A stretch of 64,000 bases of DNA from Planctomycetota bacterium (GTDB lineage Bacteria; Planctomycetota; Phycisphaerae; Phycisphaerales; SM1A02): NCBI GenBank assembly GCA_009926625.1, contig RFON01000002.1:62001-126000 (forward strand), read 5' to 3'. Every line of letters starts with the position of its first letter. The first letter of the stretch is position 1. The notes under the pieces were generated by a model. It was not told where the DNA came from and did no database searches. It saw only the letters and a list, made by a program, of their open reading frames with translations. Shown piece by piece: positions 15,935 through 24,935 of the stretch. The position numbers were made by a program, and so were the translations under genes.

Positions 15935-16820
15935 CGTTGCGGTTTCGTGCGTGTGTGGAGAGGGTAGGGCGGAAAGCCTCGCCTCGTTGCCGGATGCACA
16001 GCAGGCATCGTGGCTGTGGGCAACCGTCATCATCGGCGCATTCGCTGCGGCGGCGATCATGGTCTCGGGCGTGTGGCGATCGACGCGCTTCGCGGAAGTG
16101 CGGTGGCCGTTCAGCGCAGTGGAGTCGTTGCTGTTGTTCCTGATGCTGCAGGTGCTCGGCGCCCTCGGCGCCATGATCGGCAGCCGTCTGGCACCGCCGC
16201 AGGGAGATGGTGCTGCGCCCACGCTCGACGGCGCGCTTTGGATGATCGGTGCGGCATCCCTGTTGCAGGTCTCGGCCCTCGTTGTTGTGCTGCTTCGCCG
16301 CCGCGAAGGCATGCACCCGCGATTGCACTTTCGCGTGGGCTGGACGCCTGCGCTGACCGGTGCGATTGCATTCGCTGCAGCGTGGTTCCCGCTGCAGGCA
16401 ATCGGCGCCGCCGTGGCGACCGTGCAAGTCGGACTCGGCGGTCCCGCGATCCCCAGTGAAGGGCACGCAACGCTGCAGCTTCTCGGCGAATCGCCTCTGG
16501 ATCTTCGGCAGTGGCTCATGATGGTTTGCGTCGTGCTCGTCGTGCCCGCGGTCGAGGAGGTCATGTTTCGCGGCGCACTGCTTGGTGCCCTGCGTCGCGC
16601 GGGGCTCTCGCCGTGGACGGCCATCGCGATTTCTGCATCGATCTTCGCGCTCATGCACATCCCTGCGCTCGTGGACGGCGCCGTCGCACCAGGCATCGCG
16701 ATGCTGTTGGCGCTGGGCATGCTGCTCGGCTGGTGTGCCGCACGCACGGGTTCGCTGGCCGCGCCGATCACGGCGCACGCACTCTTCAATGCGGTGAATC
16801 TCCTGCAGTCGACGCGGTGA
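15912..16820 (+). CDS. CPBP-family intramembrane metalloprotease
   Basis: About 302 residues with a signal-like N-terminus and six or more membrane helices. The three CPBP (Abi) motifs are present: VPAVEEVMFRGALLG (EExxxR), SIFALMHIPAL (FxxxH) and ITAHALFNAVN (HxxxN). The family includes the eukaryotic CAAX protease Rce1 and, in bacteria, bacteriocin-immunity proteins; the substrate here is unknown. The ATG at 15912 makes it overlap the divergent trpC by 23 bases; an in-frame GTG at 15951 would remove the overlap, so the start is uncertain. It is about 2 kb from the NHLM peptide gene, and a link is only speculation. Confidence 0.85.
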   Translation: MLLSLSFIVAVSCVCGEGRAESLASLPDAQQASWLWATVIIGAFAAAAIMVSGVWRSTRFAEVRWPFSAVESLLLFLMLQVLGALGAMIGSRLAPPQGDGAAPTLDGALWMIGAASLLQVSALVVVLLRRREGMHPRLHFRVGWTPALTGAIAFAAAWFPLQAIGAAVATVQVGLGGPAIPSEGHATLQLLGESPLDLRQWLMMVCVVLVVPAVEEVMFRGALLGALRRAGLSPWTAIAISASIFALMHIPALVDGAVAPGIAMLLALGMLLGWCAARTGSLAAPITAHALFNAVNLLQSTR

Positions 16821-16857
16821 ACGCGGCACGCGTTCGTGATCCGTAGCATCCCGCGCC

Positions 16858-17928
16858 ATGCAAGCAGCGAGTCCGAAGCCCCGCATCCTCACGGGCGACA
16901 CACCAACCGGAACGCTCCACCTCGGCCACTGGGTCGGCAGCGTGCGACGCCGCGTCGAACTGCAGTCGACGCACGAGTGCTACTTCCTGCTTGCGAACAT
17001 GCATGCCTTCACCACGCGTGCCGAACGGCCCGAGGAGATTCGCCGCGACACCATCGAGATCGTGCGCGACTATCTCGCCATGGGAATCGACCCGCGGCAG
17101 TCGGCGATCTTCCTGCAAAGCGAAGTGCCGGCCATCGCCGAACTCACCTTTCTGTTTGCGATGCTCATTCCCTTCAACCGCGTGATGCGCAATCCGACGC
17201 TGAAGGATGAGATCAAGGTCAAGAACCTCGGCGATGCGTATTCATTCGGGTTTCCGCTCTACGCCGTTGGTCAGACTGCCGACATCCTCGCGTTTCGCCC
17301 AGTCGGTGTGCCTGTCGGCGAAGATCAGGTGCCTCACCTCGAGATGACCCGCGAAGTGGCGCGGCGTTTCAATCAGGTGTTTTGCGGCGTTTCGGAGCAT
17401 GCCGAGGATGAAGAGCATGTCGCGCTCGGCGGCACATTCCCGATCCCGAAAGCCGATGTCGGTCCGGTCGGCAGGCTGATGGGCATCGATGGCGTCCAGA
17501 AGATGAGCAAGAGCCTCGGCAATGCCATCTTCATCGCCGATCCGCCGAAGGAGGTGCAGAAGAAGGTCGGCAAGATCTTCACGGGGCGCCAGAGCCCCAA
17601 CGATCCAGGCGATGTGACCAATGCGCTGTTCCAGTATGTGGAGGCGTTCATCCCCGATGCTGCACGCGTGGCGGAGTTGAAGGATCGCTACGCGCGCGGC
17701 GACAACATCGGCGATGGGCACATCAAACTCGAGGTGGGGGAGGCGCTGAACGCGCTGCTCGAGCCGATGCGTGAGCGACGAAGGCAGTTCGAGGGGAACG
17801 ATGATCTCATCATCGACATCCTGCGCGATGGGTCGCGGCGTGCGAACCGCGTCACCGAGGAGACGCTCGAACTCGTGAAGCAGGCGGCGCGACTGCACTT
17901 CTTCCCGCGTCGACTCGAGATCGATTGA
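16858..17928 (+). CDS. trpS: Tryptophanyl-tRNA synthetase
   Basis: A 356-residue class I synthetase. Seen: the HIGH-type motif TGTLHLGHWVGSV, the central VPVGEDQVPHLEMTREVARRFN, GTFPIPKADVGPVGRLMGIDGVQKMSKSLGN with the KMSKS loop, and a C-terminal helical anticodon-binding region. It charges tRNA-Trp. TAGCAT lies 8 bases before the ATG and no Shine-Dalgarno sequence is visible. Its 3' end overlaps the convergent recombinase gene by 77 bases. Confidence 0.95.
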   Translation: MQAASPKPRILTGDTPTGTLHLGHWVGSVRRRVELQSTHECYFLLANMHAFTTRAERPEEIRRDTIEIVRDYLAMGIDPRQSAIFLQSEVPAIAELTFLFAMLIPFNRVMRNPTLKDEIKVKNLGDAYSFGFPLYAVGQTADILAFRPVGVPVGEDQVPHLEMTREVARRFNQVFCGVSEHAEDEEHVALGGTFPIPKADVGPVGRLMGIDGVQKMSKSLGNAIFIADPPKEVQKKVGKIFTGRQSPNDPGDVTNALFQYVEAFIPDAARVAELKDRYARGDNIGDGHIKLEVGEALNALLEPMRERRRQFEGNDDLIIDILRDGSRRANRVTEETLELVKQAARLHFFPRRLEID

Positions 17929-18850
17929 CGCGCGCCTCGCGGGGGTGGCAGTTGAGCAGCGTTTCCCGCAGGTGATCGCGCGTGACATGCGTGTACACCT
18001 GCGTCGTCGTGACATTCGCGTGGCCAAGCATTTCCTGCACTGCACGCAGGTCTGCGCCGCCCGTCACGAGGTGCGTGGCGAAGGAGTGTCGCAAGGTGTG
18101 CGGGTGGACATCCTTGAGCCCGGCAAGCGCCGCGTGCTTCTTCACGAGTTGCCAGATCGCCACGCGTTCGAGCGGTCGTCCGGAATAGGACAGCAGCAGG
18201 CGATAGTCATCCTTGCCCGCGTCCGCAGCGGCAAGTGAGGGGCGGCATTCCTTGAGATAGCGCTCGGTCCACTCGATGGCAGGCACACCGATCGGCACGA
18301 TGCGCTGCTTGCGCCCCTTGCCGGTCACGGCGAGGGATCCGATGGTGGGATGGAAGTCGTTCACCTTGACCGTGCAGATCTCGCTTGCACGAAGCCCGCC
18401 GCCGTACAGCAGTTCGAGGATCACCTTGTCACGCAGCCAGAGCGCACCTTGCTCAGGTTGAGGCGATTCCATCAGCGCCTTCATCTGCCGCGGCGTCAGC
18501 GTTCCCGGCAGCCGCTTCCAGGCGGTGGGTCGTTCGAGCAGGCGAGCAGGATCGCGCGGCGTCACGCCCGTCGCATGGAGCCAGCGGTAAAAGACCCGCA
18601 TCGTCGCAAGGTGCCGCGTGACGGTGGTGGGTTCGTAGGACTTCTCGCGTGACATCCAACGGATGTGGTCCGCGAGATCGGACATGCTTGCGAGCGCTGG
18701 GTCGGCCGTGCCGCGCGCATCGAGCCACTGCGCGAGAAGCGTGAGGTCTCGGCCATATGCCTCGAGCGTGAGCGGTGCGAGCCCGCACTCCACTCGGCAG
18801 AATGCGAGGAAGTCGCGCGTCCGTCGGTCAGCGCTGTGGAGGCTTGCCAT
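17852..18850 (-). CDS. Tyrosine recombinase of the XerC/XerD type
   Basis: A 332-residue recombinase. The N-terminal SAM-like domain has FLAFCRVECGLAPLTLEAYGRDL. The catalytic domain shows the full set: Arg in GGLRASEI, Lys in TGKGRKQRIVP, HTLRHSFATH, LGHANVTTTQ and the nucleophile in VYTHV. Xer proteins resolve chromosome dimers at dif sites. The C-terminal 35 residues after the active site are Arg-rich and longer than in XerD. No phage or integron genes are near, so a housekeeping role is likely, but I cannot tell XerC from XerD. Confidence 0.88.
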   Translation of the reverse strand: MASLHSADRRTRDFLAFCRVECGLAPLTLEAYGRDLTLLAQWLDARGTADPALASMSDLADHIRWMSREKSYEPTTVTRHLATMRVFYRWLHATGVTPRDPARLLERPTAWKRLPGTLTPRQMKALMESPQPEQGALWLRDKVILELLYGGGLRASEICTVKVNDFHPTIGSLAVTGKGRKQRIVPIGVPAIEWTERYLKECRPSLAAADAGKDDYRLLLSYSGRPLERVAIWQLVKKHAALAGLKDVHPHTLRHSFATHLVTGGADLRAVQEMLGHANVTTTQVYTHVTRDHLRETLLNCHPREARVNRSRVDAGRSAVAPPASRVRASPR

Positions 18851-19094
18851 GGATGGTGGCTTGCATTGCTGCAGGCATTCTGCGGTCTTGCAAGATCGTC
18901 GGCTGCCCTGGCTTCGTGGTTGCCGCGAAACGCCGCTCCATGTTCAGTCGGTGAAACATGGCGCAGCCGTGGAATCCGCTGCAGCAGAACGCAAACATCT
19001 GCTCAACCTCCCCGAGTGCGAAGCGCGATGTGCAACGCGGATCGTTGCGGTCGATGTGCGGGCAGTGCCTCGGATCGGCGGCTGGTTCTCGCAT
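18828..19094 (-). CDS. Small Cys/His-rich protein upstream of the recombinase
   Basis: An 88-residue frame with a compact cluster: HCPHIDRNDPRCTSRFAL, then MFAFCCSGFHGCAMFHRL. The spacing Cys-x-His, Cys, Cys-Cys, Cys, His suggests a metal-binding fold, and I recall similar short Cys-rich proteins in planctomycete genomes. Its stop overlaps the start of the recombinase by 23 bases, which fits translational coupling. No Shine-Dalgarno sequence is obvious. It fills an otherwise empty 330-base gap. The last 35 residues look less conserved. Existence is likely, function unknown. Confidence 0.55.
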   Translation of the reverse strand: MREPAADPRHCPHIDRNDPRCTSRFALGEVEQMFAFCCSGFHGCAMFHRLNMERRFAATTKPGQPTILQDRRMPAAMQATIHGKPPQR

Positions 19095-19183
19095 GTTCGG
19101 GGGGTCGGCTTGACCACACTGTACTTCTGCTCATCGGTCATCCGACCGCGAATCCGCCTCTTTTGCCGCATAGCATCCATGGC

Positions 19184-20284
19184 GTGACTCCCAAGCGTCC
19201 AACCATCGCCATTTCGCTTGGTGACCCCTCGGGCATCGGCGCGGAGGTCACGGTCAAGGCGCTGCAGGATCCCGAAGTTCGCGCGCTCGCACGCTGGTTC
19301 ATCCACGGATCGAACCATGCGATGCATGTCGCGGCGGAAACGAGCGGCATTCCCATCGATTGGGTGCGCGTTGCCGTCGGCGGCGACCGTGCGCAGTATG
19401 AGATCGACTCGGACTATGTCGTGTTGGACCATGGACAGGTGCTCGGACTCTTCAACGGGCGCGAGCCATCGAAGCCCGGCGGCATCGCCAGCAAGGCGTA
19501 TGTGGAGGCGGCGATCAGTGATGCCATGCGCAGCATCGGCGACCCGCGGCGTGTGGACGCCATCGTCACTGCGCCCATCAGCAAGGAGTCCTGGTCGCTC
19601 GCCGGCTATCGATGGCCAGGCCACACGGAACTCGTCGCGTTTCGCGCGCGCGCTCGGCGCCACTGCATGGCCTTCGCTTCACCGCGGCTTCGCGTGGCGC
19701 TTGCGACAACGCATGTGCCGCTGATGAACCTGCGCGACCTGCTCACCATCGGTCGCGTGTTCGACCCGATCGATCTGGGCAACCGGCTCTGCAAGGACCT
19801 TGGGATCGCATCGCCGCGCATCGCCGTGTGCGGACTCAACCCACATGCGGGCGAACATGGACTCTTCGGCGACGAGGAGGAGCGCATCATCCAGCCCGCC
19901 ATCGACATGGCGATGAATGCTGGCATTCATGTGTCTGGTCCGTGGTCACCCGATTCGGTGTTCCGTGATGCGCTGCTCGATCGACATGACCTCGTCGTTG
20001 CGCTCTACCACGATCAGGGACTCATCCCGCTGAAGCTCGTGGCATTCGATTCGGCGGTGAATGTGACGCTGGGAATTCCGATCATTCGAACGAGTCCCGA
20101 TCATGGGACCGCGTTCGAGATCGCTGGAGAAGGCAAGGCGAACCCAGGTGCGATGAAGGAAGCGCTTCGCCTGGCGGCGCGCCTGGCGACGAGTGCGCGC
20201 ATGTCCGTGGGCACTGCCTTTGGCAGCACGGCGGAGGGACCAGCGCGAGGCGAGTGGAACCAAACGGGTCCATGGACTCCCTGA
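19184..20284 (+). CDS. pdxA: 4-hydroxythreonine-4-phosphate dehydrogenase
   Basis: A 366-residue NAD-dependent enzyme of pyridoxal phosphate synthesis. Seen: IAISLGDPSGIGAEVTVKAL at the start, the metal ligands in WPGHTELVA, NPHAGEHGLFG and YHDQGLIPLK, and the closing NVTLGIPIIRTSPDHGTAFEIAGEGKANPGAMKEAL. I chose the GTG at 19184 because it precedes the family motif by a few residues and TAGCAT lies 7 bases upstream; no ATG fits. The tail of about 40 residues after the core is longer than usual. Confidence 0.93.
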   Translation: MTPKRPTIAISLGDPSGIGAEVTVKALQDPEVRALARWFIHGSNHAMHVAAETSGIPIDWVRVAVGGDRAQYEIDSDYVVLDHGQVLGLFNGREPSKPGGIASKAYVEAAISDAMRSIGDPRRVDAIVTAPISKESWSLAGYRWPGHTELVAFRARARRHCMAFASPRLRVALATTHVPLMNLRDLLTIGRVFDPIDLGNRLCKDLGIASPRIAVCGLNPHAGEHGLFGDEEERIIQPAIDMAMNAGIHVSGPWSPDSVFRDALLDRHDLVVALYHDQGLIPLKLVAFDSAVNVTLGIPIIRTSPDHGTAFEIAGEGKANPGAMKEALRLAARLATSARMSVGTAFGSTAEGPARGEWNQTGPWTP

Positions 20285-20356
20285 CCCTCGATGGCATCAG
20301 CGAGTGCTTGATTGAACGGTTCAGGGTCCCACGCTGGGTCCCACTCTGGGTGCATC

Positions 20357-21523
20357 TCAGGGCGCGATCAAGATGGTGCTGTTCGGTTCGGTGAGCAACT
20401 CGTAGATCATTTCAACATCGCGGTCGCCCATGCGGACGCATCCCATCGATGCCTGCCTGCCGATGGAGTCGGGTTCCACGGTGCCGTGAATGCCGATCCC
20501 CTTGAAGCCCTGATTGTGCGCCTCAACGCCGAGCAGGCCGATCCAGCGTTCACCGATCGGATTCTTCGGATCGTCCGCAGCGAACTGCTCGCCCGTGCGC
20601 GGGTTCTTCCACTCGGGGTTGATCAACTTGCTCTTTGGTCGAACCATGAACACGCCCGTCGGTGTGGAGTCGAATTCACCGAGTCCGACGGGGAATGCCG
20701 CGACCATCACTCGCGTCGGTCCCTCGCCTGCGTACACACGCATGAGGTAGGAAGACTTGGACACTTCTGCATGGAACGCCGTCACGGGAATCTTGATGGT
20801 CTGTCCAACGCGGAGCGACTTCTCGCTCTTGAGTCCGTTGATTCGCTGGATGACCCGCCAGTCCGCCTGGACGCCGCTGCGCCGCGCGATCTTCGCGAGC
20901 GTGTCACCCGACTGCACTGTGTATGCCTTTGTCACGATGTCGCCTGGAGCGACCGTCGGCGAGAAGAAGAGCCGTTCGTTCACTTCACGGATCGCTTGCA
21001 GCGCAGCGCGTTCATCCGCCGCGTTCAGTTGGCGGCTGTCGATGAGTTGGGTCAGCGCGAGGCGCGCTCCCACGGGATCGGATGTCAACAGTGCGCGAGC
21101 TGTCGCGAGATTCGCGGCGCCCGCGGCTGGTGCGGGCATTGTCGCGGGCGGCTGCACGCCTGATGGCGCTGGTTGCGCGGGTGCGGGCTTCGATGGAACC
21201 ACGGTGGTTGCGGTTGCTGCGGGGAGCGGCGGAGTCGCCGAGGCGGCAGGCTGTGCGAGAGCCACTTGCTTCTGCGGGGTCTGCTGTGGCGTCAGTTCCG
21301 GCATCTGCTCGGGCGACGCTTGCGCGACAGCAGCGGGTGGCGGAACAGGATTGGCGGCAACCTTGTCCGCCGATGGCGTCGCATCGGCCCTGCTGAAGTA
21401 ATAGGTTCCAGCCACGACCGTCAGCGAACCGACGAGAGCGAGCGTGATTGGAATCAACTTGCTTCGCGCTGCGGCGAAGGGCTGCACATGGGGTGTTCGA
21501 GGGACTTGGCTTCCGAGTGTCAT
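20357..21523 (-). CDS. LysM and L,D-transpeptidase (YkuD) envelope protein
   Basis: A 388-residue protein. A single membrane anchor (LIPITLALVGSLTVVAGTYYF) is followed by a long Pro/Ala/Gln-rich linker, a helical segment, a LysM domain (AYTVQSGDTLAKIARRSGV ... LRVGQTIKIP) and a YkuD domain with the motif GIGIHGTV, then SMGCVRMGDRDVE containing the catalytic His and Cys. L,D-transpeptidases cross-link peptidoglycan or attach lipoproteins to it. It supports the presence of a peptidoglycan wall in this organism. The ATG at 21523 has a GGAAGGAA ribosome site. It is downstream of the cyclo-ligase gene on the same strand. Confidence 0.9.
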   Translation of the reverse strand: MTLGSQVPRTPHVQPFAAARSKLIPITLALVGSLTVVAGTYYFSRADATPSADKVAANPVPPPAAVAQASPEQMPELTPQQTPQKQVALAQPAASATPPLPAATATTVVPSKPAPAQPAPSGVQPPATMPAPAAGAANLATARALLTSDPVGARLALTQLIDSRQLNAADERAALQAIREVNERLFFSPTVAPGDIVTKAYTVQSGDTLAKIARRSGVQADWRVIQRINGLKSEKSLRVGQTIKIPVTAFHAEVSKSSYLMRVYAGEGPTRVMVAAFPVGLGEFDSTPTGVFMVRPKSKLINPEWKNPRTGEQFAADDPKNPIGERWIGLLGVEAHNQGFKGIGIHGTVEPDSIGRQASMGCVRMGDRDVEMIYELLTEPNSTILIAP

Positions 21524-21569
21524 GGGTGAGGTTCCTTCCGTGGAGATGTGGACAATGTCAGTATCGGCG

Positions 21570-22232
21570 TCATGCGCCGCTGGACTGCTGTGGGTTTGAT
21601 GGATTGGGGAGCGCGAGCACTGGGCTCGACGCGCTGCCCTCGATCGCACGGCGGTCGGTGACGACTGCGTGGACGGGGACATCGTTGGCTTCAGTCGGGA
21701 TTTCCTCGACAAGCTGAAAGTCGAAGCAGATGCCGATGGCGGTGGAATGCCGCTGTGCCTTGGCGAGGAAACGGTCGTAGAAGCCGCCGCCGCGACCGAG
21801 CCGCGCACAGCGCAGGTCGAACGCCACACCTGGGGTGATGATGAGGTCGATCGAGTCTTGGGGCATCTCCCGTCCGCTTCGCGGTGCGGGGACCCCGAGC
21901 GCGTCCGTTGCCATCGTCTCATCATCGATGGACTTGATCTCGACCGCATGCATGGACCGGCCGCCATCGGGGACGCGAGGAACGCACACGATCTTCCCGA
22001 GGCGGAACGCTTCGAGCGCAATCGACATCACATCGACCTCGCTGCGCAGCGGCATGTACAGCATCACGCACACGGCGGACTGGAACGCGGGTGACTTCAG
22101 GATGCGAGCGCACGCTGCAGCGGAACGCGCTGCCCGTTCGGCGTGGGGCAATGAGCCCAACTGCTCCCGCATGCTCGCACGAACGGCGTTCTTCCGAAGT
22201 GTGATGGATTCTGGTGTGTCCGGCGCATCCAT
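21570..22232 (-). CDS. 5-formyltetrahydrofolate cyclo-ligase
   Basis: A 220-residue enzyme that uses ATP to convert 5-formyl-THF to 5,10-methenyl-THF. Seen: ITLRKNAVRASMREQLGSL, the VMLYMPLRSEVDVM strand, IVCVPRVPDG, DLIITPGVAFDLRCARLGRGGGFYDRFLAK (the phosphate/ATP loop) and a C-terminal VPVHAVVTDRR. The start at 22232 follows the family length. It diverges from glmS. Confidence 0.9.
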   Translation of the reverse strand: MDAPDTPESITLRKNAVRASMREQLGSLPHAERAARSAAACARILKSPAFQSAVCVMLYMPLRSEVDVMSIALEAFRLGKIVCVPRVPDGGRSMHAVEIKSIDDETMATDALGVPAPRSGREMPQDSIDLIITPGVAFDLRCARLGRGGGFYDRFLAKAQRHSTAIGICFDFQLVEEIPTEANDVPVHAVVTDRRAIEGSASSPVLALPNPSNPQQSSGA

Positions 22233-22376
22233 GCGTCGGTGTCTCCAAGCGATCGGGCCACCTGTCCTTCGCACCATGCGTTGGACTCGTGCGTAGGGTA
22301 CTCTCTTTGATCCGCGGTTGCACTCCAAACTGCGGCGATTGAGCAGTAGAAAGCAAGCCCCTGAGAGGAATCGCAC

Positions 22377-24221
22377 ATGTGTGGAATCGTCGCATACATC
22401 GGACGCAAGCAAGCACTCCCGATCCTGTTCGAGGGACTCAAGCGGCTCGAGTACCGCGGCTACGACTCGGCGGGGGTTGGTGTGCTGAACGGCGAGGTCC
22501 ATGAGGTCCATGTGTGCCGTTCGGTTGGGCGCGTCCGCGTGCTCGAAGACAAGGTCGAGGCTGCGGGCGGGCTGACGGGCACCATCGGCATCGCGCACAC
22601 CCGGTGGGCGACCCACGGTGGAGTCACGGAGGCGAACGCGCATCCCCACCGCGATGATTCATCGGTTGGCCATCGTATTGCGATCATCCACAACGGGATC
22701 ATCGAAAACTATTCGTCGCTGAAGAAGTATCTGGAGGAGAAGGGGCACTCGTTCACCAGCGAAACCGACACCGAAGTACTCGCGCACCTCATCGGCGAGC
22801 TCTACCACGGCGATCTGGAGAAGGCAGTGCAGGCAGCGCTCCGCGAGGTGACGGGTGCCTACGCCATCGCGGTCATCTGTGCGGAGGAGCCCGACACGCT
22901 GGTGGTTGCGCGAAAGGGTTCGCCGCTGCTCGTCGGTGTCGGCAATGGCGAGTTCATCGTGGCCAGCGATTCAAGCGCGATCGTCGCTCACACGACGCAG
23001 GCGTTCACGCTGCCGGACTTCACCGTCGCCAAGCTGACGCGAGACAACTTCCGCACCGCCACCATCGACGATGTGCCGATCACCGCGGAAGTTCGGGAAC
23101 TCGAGTTCGAACTCGCCGAGATCGAACTGGGGCCCTATGAGCACTACATGCTCAAGGAGATCTTTGAGCAGCCGCGGTCGCTGCGCATGACGCTGCAGGG
23201 TCGCGCCGACAGCCGCACGGGATCGATCGTCCTTGGAGGCATCGGCGAACATGCGCGCACACTTGCCAATGCCAAGCGCATCGTGATGGTTGGGCAGGGG
23301 ACTGCGCTGCACGCGAGCATGGTCGGCAAGTACCTGATGGAGGATCTCGCGAAGATTGCTGCGGAGCATGACTTTGCGAGCGAGTTCCGCTATCGAAACC
23401 CGATCGTCGATTTCGGCACGGCGGTGATCGCGGTCAGCCAGTCGGGCGAGACCGCAGACACCCTTGCGGCATTGCAGGAAGCGAAGCAGCGCGGCGCGCT
23501 TGCGCTCGGCGTGGTGAATGTGGTCGGTTCAACGATCGCGCGCGAAACCGATGCTGGGGTGTACCTGCGCGTGGGACCTGAGATCGGTGTGGCGAGCACG
23601 AAGGCGTTCACCGGACAGATCATGGCGCTTGCCATGCTGGCGCTCTTCATCGGGCGGCGGCGTTACCTGAGCCAGGATTTCGTCAGCAGTTTCATTTCGG
23701 AGATGAACGCGATCCCCGACCGAATCACGCGAGTGCTGGAGCGCAGCGACTCCATCCGTACCGCCACGGCGAAGTATGTGGACCGCGAAAACTGGCTCTT
23801 CCTAGGGCGAGGTGCCAACTACCCCGTTGCGCTCGAGGGTGCACTCAAGCTGAAGGAGATTTCGTACATCCACGCCGAGGGCATGCCCGCAGCCGAGATG
23901 AAGCACGGGCCCATCGCGCTCATCGACAAGGGAATGCCAGTCGTGTTCATCGCGACGCGCAACTCGCAGTACGAGAAGGTGCTTGCCAACATCTCCGAGG
24001 TCCGCAGTCGAGGCGGGCATGTCATCGCTGTGGCCACCGAAGGCGATGAGGAGATCCGCAGCATGGCGGAGGAAGTTTTCTATGTACCCCAAACGATCGA
24101 AGCGTTGCAGCCGCTTGTCAACGTGATTCCGCTGCAATTGCTCGCCTACCATGCGGCTGTGCTGCGAGGCAAGGATGTTGACAAGCCCCGCAACCTGGCC
24201 AAGAGCGTCACGGTGGAGTGA
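22377..24221 (+). CDS. glmS: Glutamine-fructose-6-phosphate aminotransferase
   Basis: A 614-residue enzyme making glucosamine-6-phosphate for peptidoglycan and LPS. The N-terminal Cys2 (MCGIVAYIG) is the glutaminase nucleophile; RLEYRGYDSAGVG, HTRWATHG and HNGIIENY follow. Two SIS domains show AVSQSGETADT and AEGMPAAEMKHGPIALI, and the C-terminus closes NLAKSVTVE. All key residues are present. A GAGAGGAA ribosome site precedes the ATG. I looked for a glmS ribozyme in the 144-base upstream region and saw nothing convincing. Confidence 0.97.
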   Translation: MCGIVAYIGRKQALPILFEGLKRLEYRGYDSAGVGVLNGEVHEVHVCRSVGRVRVLEDKVEAAGGLTGTIGIAHTRWATHGGVTEANAHPHRDDSSVGHRIAIIHNGIIENYSSLKKYLEEKGHSFTSETDTEVLAHLIGELYHGDLEKAVQAALREVTGAYAIAVICAEEPDTLVVARKGSPLLVGVGNGEFIVASDSSAIVAHTTQAFTLPDFTVAKLTRDNFRTATIDDVPITAEVRELEFELAEIELGPYEHYMLKEIFEQPRSLRMTLQGRADSRTGSIVLGGIGEHARTLANAKRIVMVGQGTALHASMVGKYLMEDLAKIAAEHDFASEFRYRNPIVDFGTAVIAVSQSGETADTLAALQEAKQRGALALGVVNVVGSTIARETDAGVYLRVGPEIGVASTKAFTGQIMALAMLALFIGRRRYLSQDFVSSFISEMNAIPDRITRVLERSDSIRTATAKYVDRENWLFLGRGANYPVALEGALKLKEISYIHAEGMPAAEMKHGPIALIDKGMPVVFIATRNSQYEKVLANISEVRSRGGHVIAVATEGDEEIRSMAEEVFYVPQTIEALQPLVNVIPLQLLAYHAAVLRGKDVDKPRNLAKSVTVE

Positions 24222-24296
24222 CGAGTAAATCCAAGCGCCGTGAAACGCGTGATTCCCAAACCAATCGATTCCCCACGGCGCACCAAGGACCGCAAC

Positions 24297-24935
24297 ATGA
24301 TCCAGAACATCCGTCACGCCATCGTCGGTGCCGTCCTGCTTGCCACGGGCGCGGCATGCGCGCAGCAAGCGCCCCAGACACCAGAACTCACCGAAAGGTG
24401 GAAGGACAAGAGCATGTACTCCATTCAGACGAAGGCGCTCGATGGCACCGACATGGACCTCGCGCAGTTCAAGGGAAAGGTCGTGGTGGTCGTGAATGTG
24501 GCCAGCCGCTGTGGCTACACACCCCAGTATGCGGGGCTCCAGAAGCTGTATGACGACATGAAGGGCAAGGATGTCGTCGTGCTCGGCGTGCCGAGCAATG
24601 ATTTCGGCGGACAGGAGCCCGGGAGCGCGCAAGAGATCGCCTCGTTCTGCAGCAAGAACTATGGCGTCACATTCCCGATCACCGAGAAGAGCCAGACGGC
24701 CGCGGGCAAGGGACAGTCGGCGCTGTACGAATTCCTCGGCACGCGGACGGGCAAGTTGCCTGGATGGAACTTCTGCAAGTATGTGGTCGGGCGTGATGGT
24801 CAGCCCGTGCAGTTCTTCTCCAGTTCAACCAAGCCCGACAGCGCCGAACTCCGAGCCTGCATCGAGAAGGCGCTTGAGTCGAAGGCACCTGCGGAGAAGT
24901 CCGGCGCGGTGCAAGCGCCCGCCACCAAGTCATGA
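24297..24935 (+). CDS. Exported glutathione peroxidase-family protein
   Basis: About 212 residues with a signal peptide (HAIVGAVLLATGAACAQQ). The body has the peroxidatic Cys in NVASRCGYTPQYAGL, Gln in PSNDFGGQEPG, a probable resolving Cys in SFCSKNYGVTFPI, and WNFCKYVVGRDG. Bacterial enzymes of this type usually take electrons from thioredoxin, not glutathione, and a thioredoxin gene lies 2.7 kb downstream. Signal peptide suggests a periplasmic site. The start at 24297 (with AAGGA upstream) is preferred over 24240. The stop overlaps the next start by 4 bases. Confidence 0.88.
   Translation: MIQNIRHAIVGAVLLATGAACAQQAPQTPELTERWKDKSMYSIQTKALDGTDMDLAQFKGKVVVVVNVASRCGYTPQYAGLQKLYDDMKGKDVVVLGVPSNDFGGQEPGSAQEIASFCSKNYGVTFPITEKSQTAAGKGQSALYEFLGTRTGKLPGWNFCKYVVGRDGQPVQFFSSSTKPDSAELRACIEKALESKAPAEKSGAVQAPATKS

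Noticed and set aside
15450-16901. Antisense open frames opposite the CPBP gene, continuous with the trpC frame
   Set aside because: TrpC begins at 15934; the upstream extension lacks similarity and is opposite CPBP motifs.
17852-18850. Xer recombinase as a mark of an integrated element
   Set aside because: No attachment repeats, phage or transposon genes surround it, and the tRNAs in the window are not adjacent.
20321-20356. Short direct repeats (gggtcccac) after pdxA
   Set aside because: Three imperfect 11-12 base copies at a convergent gene end; too short and degenerate to assign a role.
22233-22376. Possible glmS ribozyme upstream of glmS
   Set aside because: The region is only 144 bases and I could not find the pseudoknotted core; the ribozyme is mostly known from Firmicutes.
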